Positions 26,946 to 32,597 of a stretch of 32,597 bases of DNA are shown here, piece after piece (the stretch's first letter is position 1; every line of letters starts with the position of its first letter). Under the pieces are notes generated by a model. That model was given only the letters and a program-made list of their open reading frames with translations. It was not told where the DNA came from and did not search any database. The DNA is from Gemmatimonadales bacterium (GTDB lineage: Bacteria > Gemmatimonadota > Gemmatimonadetes > Gemmatimonadales > GWC2-71-9). The stretch covers positions 1-32,597 of the forward strand of contig JABFSM010000261.1 of assembly GCA_013140635.1 (NCBI GenBank), read 5' to 3'. Made by a program: the position numbers and the translations under genes.

Positions 26946-27002
26946 CAATATAGACGGCTTGACAATAGTAAAATAGACGCTATTGTAATAGCAATATGGA
27001 CG
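26941..27002 (+). repeat. Three 16-bp iteron-like direct repeats, period exactly 23 bp (26941-26956, 26964-26979, 26987-27002)
   Basis: aatagcaatatagacg / aatagtaaaatagacg / aatagcaatatggacg; copies 1 and 3 differ at 1/16, copies 1 and 2 at 2/16. Confidence 0.9.
26959..26992 (+). promoter_or_regulatory. Candidate promoter (TTGACA 26959-26964; weak TATTGT 26981-26986) with overlapping palindrome GCTATT-GT-AATAGC (26979-26992)
   Basis: Exact -35 consensus, 16-bp spacer, perfect 6-bp inverted repeat; -10 match only 4/6. Confidence 0.45.
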
Positions 27003-28243
27003 TTTCCCATGGCTGGCACCCCCGGCACGCCACAGCCCCCCTCAAAACCGCCCTGGCGGATACCCCGGTGGTCTGCCTGCTCGGGCCCCGGCAGAGCGGC
27101 AAGTCGTCGCTGGTCCGGCGCGCCTTTCCGGGGCGCGCCTATCTGAGCTTCGACGATGCCAACGTCCTGGCCGCCGCCACCGCCGACCCGGCCGGTTTCG
27201 TGGCGCAGCTTTCCGCGACAGTCACCCTCGACGAAGTACAACGGGCACCCGCCATCCTGCCGGCCATCAAGTTGAGCGTGGATCGGGACCGCCGCCCTGG
27301 TCGCTTCCTACTCACCGGGTCGGCCAATCTGCTGCTCCTGCCGACGGTCGGTGAATCGCTGGCTGGGCGGATGGAAGTGGTGAGCCTCCACCCCCTCACC
27401 GAGGCTGAGAAGGAAGGCAAACCGGGACGGCTGTTGGCAGCCCTGCTTCAGGGAAGCGTCAAGCCCCGGCTAGGCGGAACCTCCGCCGACCCCGGAAATC
27501 TCCGCGACCGGATATTGCGCGGAGGATATCCCGAAGCTGTACGCCGTCCTCAACAGGCGCGGGTCCGGCAGTGGCACCGTAGCTACGTCGACGCACTGAT
27601 GGAGCGAGACGCCAGGGAGGTGGCCAATCTCCGTAATCTCGACCACCTGGCCCGCCTGCTGACGCTGCTCGCCCTGCAAACGGCTCAGTTGCTCAACGTC
27701 GAGACGCTGGCCCGGCAGCTCGCCATCAGACGCGAAACGGTGCAGCACAATTTTGCGGCCCTCGAACGGCTCTTCTTGGTTCGGACCCTCCCCGCCTGGC
27801 ATAGCAACGAGTCCAGGCGCCTGATCAAGGCCCCCAAAGTCCACCTAGTGGACAGCGGACTCGCTGCCACCCTGACGGGCGTTCGTGCCGAGGACTGGAT
27901 TACCCACCGCGAACGCCTTGGCCATCTGCTCGAGTCGTTCGTGGTGCAGCAACTTGTGGCGCAGGCCGGTTGGACCGACCCGGATCTCCATTTTTGGCAC
28001 TACCGTGACAAGGACCAGGTCGAGGTGGACCTGGTCATCACCCGCGGGCGGGAGACCTGGGGCATCGAAGTGAAGGCCGGCGCCACGGTAACCGGCGGAG
28101 CGGGCGCGGGCCTCAAGCGCTTGGCCGAGCGGTGCGGCAAGGCGTTCCGTGGTGGGGCACTACTTCACGGGGGAACCAATAGCTTTCTCTTGGCGGATCC
28201 TCGCGTGCTCGCCATCCCCATGATGGATCTCTGGACTAGGTAG
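26996..28243 (+). CDS. AAA ATPase with C-terminal DUF4143 (PD-(D/E)XK-like) domain
   Basis: Walker A 'LLGPRQSGKSSLV', Walker B 'TVTLDEVQRAP', 'FLLTGSANLLLLPTVGESLAGRMEVVSLHPLTEAE', C-terminal 'KDQVEVDLVITRGRETWGIEVKAG'. Confidence 0.92.
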   Translation: MDVSHGWHPRHATAPLKTALADTPVVCLLGPRQSGKSSLVRRAFPGRAYLSFDDANVLAAATADPAGFVAQLSATVTLDEVQRAPAILPAIKLSVDRDRRPGRFLLTGSANLLLLPTVGESLAGRMEVVSLHPLTEAEKEGKPGRLLAALLQGSVKPRLGGTSADPGNLRDRILRGGYPEAVRRPQQARVRQWHRSYVDALMERDAREVANLRNLDHLARLLTLLALQTAQLLNVETLARQLAIRRETVQHNFAALERLFLVRTLPAWHSNESRRLIKAPKVHLVDSGLAATLTGVRAEDWITHRERLGHLLESFVVQQLVAQAGWTDPDLHFWHYRDKDQVEVDLVITRGRETWGIEVKAGATVTGGAGAGLKRLAERCGKAFRGGALLHGGTNSFLLADPRVLAIPMMDLWTR

Positions 28244-28249
28244 CCTCCG

Positions 28250-29344
28250 ATGAGCAGAGTAATGAACCTCAGCCGCCGTGAGCTCGTGCGGAGTCTGGCC
28301 GGCGCGCTAACGGTTCTTCCGGGTGCCGGGCTCCTTGAGGCGTGCGGAAGGCGCTCCACCGCACCCCCAGCCGGAAGCGAGGAACTCGGTCCCTTGGAGG
28401 GCGAGCTCAACATCTACAACTGGTCGGACTACATCGCGCCGAGCGTGCTCTCCGGATTCGAGCGGGAGTTCCAGGTCAAGGTGACGTACGACACCTTCGA
28501 GAGCAGCGAGGAAATGGTAGCGAAGCTGCAAGCCGGCGCGCGTGGTTACGATCTTGTGGTTCCGACCACCTATGCGGTCACCGCGTTGTTGGCCACCGGC
28601 CTCCTTGCCCCGTTAAGCAAGCGTTATCTCTCGAACCTCGGCCATCTGTCACCCCTATTCCGCGGCCTCGCGCACGATCCGGCCGATCGCTTCACCGTGC
28701 CTTGGCAATGGGGGATCACCGGCCTTGCCTGGCGCACCGATCTCATCGCCAAGGCTCCCGGCAGCTGGGCGGTCTTTCTCGACGCGGCGCTCTCGGGCAA
28801 GATGACGATGCTCGATGATGTTCGGGATGTCCTTGGAGCCTTTCTTCGCTATCGCGGCCAGTCGATCAACACGACCGATCCCTCCCTGATCGCCGCCGCC
28901 GGCCGAGACGCGATCGCCGCCAAGGCCAATCTCAAGGCCTATCTCTCGGCGCCGGTAAAGGCCCAGTTGATTGCGGGAGACGTCTGGCTAGCCCAGCTCT
29001 GGAATGGAGATGCGGCGCAGGCGGCTCGGGAGCAGCCCGCAATCGCGTGGGCGTTGCCCTCCGAGGGGAGCACGCTCTGGATCGATTCGCTTGTCGTGCC
29101 GGCGGCGGCACCTCACCCCCGCGCCGCGCACGAGTTTATCAACTACGTCCTCCGGTCCGAGGTGGGCGCCGCTATTTCGACCGCCACCGGTTACGGAACG
29201 CCGAACCACTCGGCCATGCCCCTCATTGCGGCGCCGGTGCCCTATCCCTCTCAGGAAGCACTCACCCGGCTCGAAGTCCAGAAGGATCTCGGCCGGGCGA
29301 GTGAGACATGGGATAGAGTTTGGACGGAAGTGAAGTCGGCATGA
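28250..29344 (+). CDS. potD: Spermidine/putrescine-binding lipoprotein (PotD-like)
   Basis: Lipobox-like 'GAGLLEACG', 'GELNIYNWSDYIAPSVLSGFEREFQVKVTYDTFESSEEMVAKLQAGARGYDLVVPTTYAV', 'QWGITGLAWRTD'. Confidence 0.9.
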   Translation: MSRVMNLSRRELVRSLAGALTVLPGAGLLEACGRRSTAPPAGSEELGPLEGELNIYNWSDYIAPSVLSGFEREFQVKVTYDTFESSEEMVAKLQAGARGYDLVVPTTYAVTALLATGLLAPLSKRYLSNLGHLSPLFRGLAHDPADRFTVPWQWGITGLAWRTDLIAKAPGSWAVFLDAALSGKMTMLDDVRDVLGAFLRYRGQSINTTDPSLIAAAGRDAIAAKANLKAYLSAPVKAQLIAGDVWLAQLWNGDAAQAAREQPAIAWALPSEGSTLWIDSLVVPAAAPHPRAAHEFINYVLRSEVGAAISTATGYGTPNHSAMPLIAAPVPYPSQEALTRLEVQKDLGRASETWDRVWTEVKSA

Positions 29345-29354
29345 AACGCTACTT

Positions 29355-29437
29355 GCTATTCGCTATCCGCTAAGGTCTCTTGGCGAATAGCGAATAGCGA
29401 ATAGCGAATAGCGAATAGCGAATAGCGAATAGCGAAC
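29355..29437. repeat. Composite heptanucleotide element: GCTATTCGCTATCCGC (29355-29370), 12-nt loop, (GCGAATA)7 + GCGAAC (29383-29437)
   Basis: Seven perfect 7-bp copies; the left arm pairs with the first 16 nt of the array at 15/16 positions; abuts minus-strand stop at 29437-29439. Confidence 0.95.
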
Positions 29438-30120
29438 TACAGCTTATGCACCGCGAAGTCCTGCACATGCACGTCGAGGTGGTGGTTTACCCGAAGGCCG
29501 ACGATTCCACCGACATTCCCGCCCGGCGCATCGATCTCAGCAATTTGCTTTCCATTCACCGTAAAGGTGAGCTTCTTGGTGGTGGCGTTTCCCGTGACCT
29601 CGATCACGTTCTTCGACTGACCGTTACCATCTTGTTTGACCACAGCGTCGCTCGGCAGCCAGCCGTTGACGTCTCCGCCGGTCGTGAGATTCTTCGACCG
29701 GGCGCCGACCGCGCCGCCCTGACGGATCGTGTACATCCCATCACCCCGCACGATCAGGTAGACGTACGCCGCCGTAGACTTGTCGAGGTCCTTTCCAGCC
29801 ACGAAGAGTCCGAAGGCCTCGGGATGCGCGGGAGCCTTCGTCTGATGGATCGTGGCGATCGTGTGGAACGAGCCGGTCGCGGCGTCCGCCGCACGGTAGA
29901 AGATGCCCGAAGGACCGGTGGTGATATGCCAGCCGGGGGGCATACTTACGAGTTTGAGCGTGGCCAGAGAGGCGGTGGCCAGGTCGAGCCGAGCCGACCA
30001 ACCTGCCGGAAGCGTTCCAGTCCCTGCAACGTTCTTGTCGGGGTCCGACGGCTTGCCCCCCTGCGCCGCCAGGGGCGATACGACAAGGGCGGCCAGGGTC
30101 AACAACGACATGGTGCGCAT
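29437..30120 (-). CDS. Secreted protein of unknown function, possibly concanavalin/LamG-like fold
   Basis: Signal 'MRTMSLLTLAALVVSPLAAQG'; 'FTVNGKQIAEIDAPGGNVGGIVGLRVNHHLDVHVQDFAVHKL' resembles laminin-G/DUF1080-like C-termini. Confidence 0.65.
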   Translation of the reverse strand: MRTMSLLTLAALVVSPLAAQGGKPSDPDKNVAGTGTLPAGWSARLDLATASLATLKLVSMPPGWHITTGPSGIFYRAADAATGSFHTIATIHQTKAPAHPEAFGLFVAGKDLDKSTAAYVYLIVRGDGMYTIRQGGAVGARSKNLTTGGDVNGWLPSDAVVKQDGNGQSKNVIEVTGNATTKKLTFTVNGKQIAEIDAPGGNVGGIVGLRVNHHLDVHVQDFAVHKL

Positions 30121-30200
30121 GCCAAACTCCTTACAAGTGCCGCATCGTTGCGGCGGTGGTGGGGGGACAGGTAAAATACCGGTTCACCGCTGAGGGAACC

Positions 30201-30356
30201 ATGGAGCTTTTTGGACGCATCTTCGCTGGTTTGGGCGCCGGGATGATTCTCTTCGCGCTCACGTATGTGACGCTTCTCGTCGGGGCAATTGTACACGCAA
30301 TGGCTATCCTGATGGCCGGTCCCCTCGTCGACAAGATGCTGGCCAAGAAACGCTAG
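30201..30356 (+). CDS. Small (about 51 aa) putative membrane protein
   Basis: ATG at 30201, 'MELFGRIFAGLGAGMILFALTYVTLLVGAIVHAMAILMAGPLVDKMLAKKR'. Confidence 0.5.
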   Translation: MELFGRIFAGLGAGMILFALTYVTLLVGAIVHAMAILMAGPLVDKMLAKKR

Positions 30357-30721
30357 CTTTTCGTCCCCAATTCCTCGGGGGGGCGACTCTCTGGGGTCTT
30401 CGCCGACCGAAGTGCGCCCTCGTAGTTGATCTTTAGCCCAGCCAAACCCTCCCGGAGCCCCCGGACTTTCATTTGGATACCGGCTCCGCGTCGGGCCAAC
30501 ATGCCCATGACGCCCAGTTGCTCCGAAAGCGGCGTCAAACCGACCGAGTTCATTGATGCCCGGCTCTCGTCCAGAATCCGGCAGAGGCGGCGAGTCGTCG
30601 CGTCATCCGCCCGAAGGCCGGCGATTTCCTCCACCAGCCGATGGATCTGCGCAAACCGCTGCGGCAGCGGCTCCAAGGCGGCCAGTTGGGCCAGTTGTCG
30701 GGAGGTTAGCTTGTCGGCCAT
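30353..30721 (-). CDS. Hypothetical protein (122 aa)
   Basis: ORF with plausible composition 'MADKLTSRQLAQLAALEPLPQRFAQIHRLVEEIAGLR'; tail overlaps convergent small ORF stop. Confidence 0.55.
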   Translation of the reverse strand: MADKLTSRQLAQLAALEPLPQRFAQIHRLVEEIAGLRADDATTRRLCRILDESRASMNSVGLTPLSEQLGVMGMLARRGAGIQMKVRGLREGLAGLKINYEGALRSAKTPESRPPEELGTKS

Positions 30722-30829
30722 TACGGAATGCGGTAAGTCTCAACGGGAAGGGGAGTTGGCCCGTACTTCATCAGCGGCGCCCCGCCCCTGGGACGCCGCT
30801 CCGCACTTTGGTCGAGGCCAGTCTGGCGC

Positions 30830-32597
30830 ATGAATCTTTCCGATATCTCCATTAAGCGACCGGTGTTCGCGAGCATGACGAGCGCGGCATTGGTCCTCTT
30901 CGGCGTGCTGGGCTATACCCAGCTTTCGGTTCGTGAATTCCCCGACGTCGACCCGCCTATCGTCTCCGTCTCGGTCACCCTCCGCGGCGCCAATCCCGCC
31001 GTCATGGAATCGGCGGTCACCGACGTCTTGGAGGAGCAGCTCGCCTCGCTCGAGGGGCTGCGCACGATGACCAGCAGCAGCTCGGAGCAGTCGTCCAACA
31101 TCAACCTCGAATTTAACCTCGATCGGCCGATCGAAGACGCGGCGCAGGATGTCCGCGACATCGTCTCCCGCGTCCGCGGGCGGCTGCCGCAGGAAATCGA
31201 AGATCCCGTGGTGAACAAGCAGGACGCCGATGCGCGCCCCATGATGTTCATCGGCGTCGAGTCCTCCCAGCACGACCTCTTGCAGCTTTCCGAGATTGCC
31301 GACCGGATCTTGAAGCCGCGGTTGCAGACGGTGCCCGGCTTGGCCCGCGCGGATGTTCGGGGCGAGCGCCGCTATGCCATGCGCGTCTGGCTCTCGGTCA
31401 GCGCGCTCGCGGCCCATGACATCACCGTCCAAGACGTGGTCCGCGCTATCCAGGCTCGGAACGTGGAAATTCCCGCCGGCCGCATCGAGTCGGAACGGCG
31501 GGAATTCTCGGTTCGGTCGCTCGGGGAACTCAAGAACGCCGAAGAGTTTGCCAACATGGTCGTCGCGACGACCGGCAACCAGGTCGTCAAGCTCGCGGAC
31601 ATCGCGAAGGTCGAACTCGGAGCTGAAGACGAACGGAGCTACTTCCGCTTCAATGGCCGCCCCGCGGTCGGACTCTCTCTGGTTCGCCAGTCGAAGTCGA
31701 ATCTCGTCGAGGTCTCCGACGCGGTCCGCGAGGCCCTTCCCGATCTCCAGGCCGCGCTTCCCCCGGGCGTCACCGCCACCATCGGCTTCGACCAGTCGAT
31801 GTACGTCAAGCGGTCGATCAAAGAGGCCGAGGAAACCCTCGTCATCGCCGCGGGCCTCGTGGTCCTGATCATCTTCATGTTCCTCCGAAATGTCCGGGCC
31901 ACGATCATTCCCGGGCTCGCCATTCCCGCGTCGATCGTCGCGACCTTCGCGGTCATGAACGCGCTGGACTTCTCGATCAATAACCTCACGCTGCTGGCGC
32001 TCACACTCGCCATCGGCATCGTCGTCGACGATGCGATCATCGTGCTCGAGAACGCCTACCGGCACCAGGAGGAATTGCGCGAGCCGCCCGAGAAGGCGGC
32101 CATGGAGGGCACCCGGGAAATCGCCTTCGCCGTCATCGCCACCACGGTGTCGCTCGTGGCGGTATTCACGCCGCTCGCCTTCTTGAAGGGGAGCACCGGG
32201 CGGCTCTTCAACGAGTTCGGCATTGCCGTGGCCGCCTCGGTGGCCATTTCTGGCTTCGTCGCCCTCACGCTCACGCCCATGCTGTGCGCGAAGATCCTGC
32301 GGGTCCCTCCGCGCCACGGTGCCTTATACAAGGTGCTCGAGCGCGGATTCACCGGGCTGGCCACCGGCTACCAATGGTTGCTTGGCGCCGCCTTGCGGCA
32401 CCGGATGGTCGTCTTGGGGGGCACCGCCGCCCTCCTCGCCGGTGCGGTCGCCGCCTTCTTCACATTGAAGCGGGAGTTCGTCCCCCCAGAAGATCGGGGC
32501 CAGATCCAAATCCAGATCACCGCCCCGGAAGGGTCGACGCTCGCGTTCACCGATGAGTATCAGCGGCAAGTCGAGGCTATTCTGGCGGGTATTCCCG
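30830..32597 (+). CDS. RND efflux transporter permease (AcrB/MexF-like), 3' end outside window
   Basis: My translation from ATG 30830: 'MNLSDISIKRPVFASMTSAALVLFGVLGYTQLSVREFPDVDPPIVSVSVTLRGANP...LALTLAIGIVVDDAIIVLENAYRHQEE'; not in ORF track because no stop occurs in the window. Confidence 0.95.
   Translation, partial: MNLSDISIKRPVFASMTSAALVLFGVLGYTQLSVREFPDVDPPIVSVSVTLRGANPAVMESAVTDVLEEQLASLEGLRTMTSSSSEQSSNINLEFNLDRPIEDAAQDVRDIVSRVRGRLPQEIEDPVVNKQDADARPMMFIGVESSQHDLLQLSEIADRILKPRLQTVPGLARADVRGERRYAMRVWLSVSALAAHDITVQDVVRAIQARNVEIPAGRIESERREFSVRSLGELKNAEEFANMVVATTGNQVVKLADIAKVELGAEDERSYFRFNGRPAVGLSLVRQSKSNLVEVSDAVREALPDLQAALPPGVTATIGFDQSMYVKRSIKEAEETLVIAAGLVVLIIFMFLRNVRATIIPGLAIPASIVATFAVMNALDFSINNLTLLALTLAIGIVVDDAIIVLENAYRHQEELREPPEKAAMEGTREIAFAVIATTVSLVAVFTPLAFLKGSTGRLFNEFGIAVAASVAISGFVALTLTPMLCAKILRVPPRHGALYKVLERGFTGLATGYQWLLGAALRHRMVVLGGTAALLAGAVAAFFTLKREFVPPEDRGQIQIQITAPEGSTLAFTDEYQRQVEAILAGIP

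Noticed and set aside
26996-28243. DUF4143 ATPase as a transposon ATPase (IstB-like)
   Set aside because: No partner transposase, no terminal inverted repeats, and domain content matches AAA/DUF4143.
29355-29437. CRISPR-like array
   Set aside because: Uninterrupted 7-bp tandem copies without spacers; no cas genes.
30740-32317. 525-aa minus-strand ORF
   Set aside because: Antisense to the RND permease, whose sense translation is unmistakable; the ORF is a GC-rich codon-bias shadow of a gene missing from the track.

Overview
GC-rich bacterial chromosomal window, densely packed, with no rRNA, tRNA, CRISPR or recognisable transposase seen. Gene content (ADOP-type permease, CehA/McbA hydrolase, Tat-exported TIM barrels, UMF1 MFS) fits a Gemmatimonadota-like genome, but that assignment is inference. 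Main blocks: (i) Ser/Thr kinase - UMF1 MFS - ABC ATPase/permease operon; (ii) minus-strand ADOP permease, DUF411 protein and YtcJ-like amidohydrolase; (iii) two class-III aminotransferases and a TolB-propeller/CehA fusion; (iv) Ada; (v) Na+/solute symporter - sugar nucleotidyltransferase - GHMP sugar kinase operon; (vi) GMC oxidoreductase, gluconate-2-DH subunit 3 and two TIM-barrel isomerases; (vii) potABC - [AAA/DUF4143 ATPase] - potD; (viii) start of an RND efflux permease that runs off the window and is absent from the ORF track. The most interesting signals are non-coding: (a) a palindromic repeat GTCATTGCGA-[stem]-GAA-[stem']-GAAGCAATCTC whose inner stem, and in one copy outer stem, vary in a compensatory way; (b) a copy of it read through in frame between the Tat signal and the domain of a TIM-barrel protein; (c) heptanucleotide arrays (GCGAATA)n and (TTCCCTC)n against stop codons; (d) three 16-bp direct repeats with an exact 23-bp period ahead of and overlapping the start of the ATPase that splits potABC from potD; (e) a pattern in which all five convergent gene junctions are either repeat-filled or collapsed to a shared CTAG double stop.
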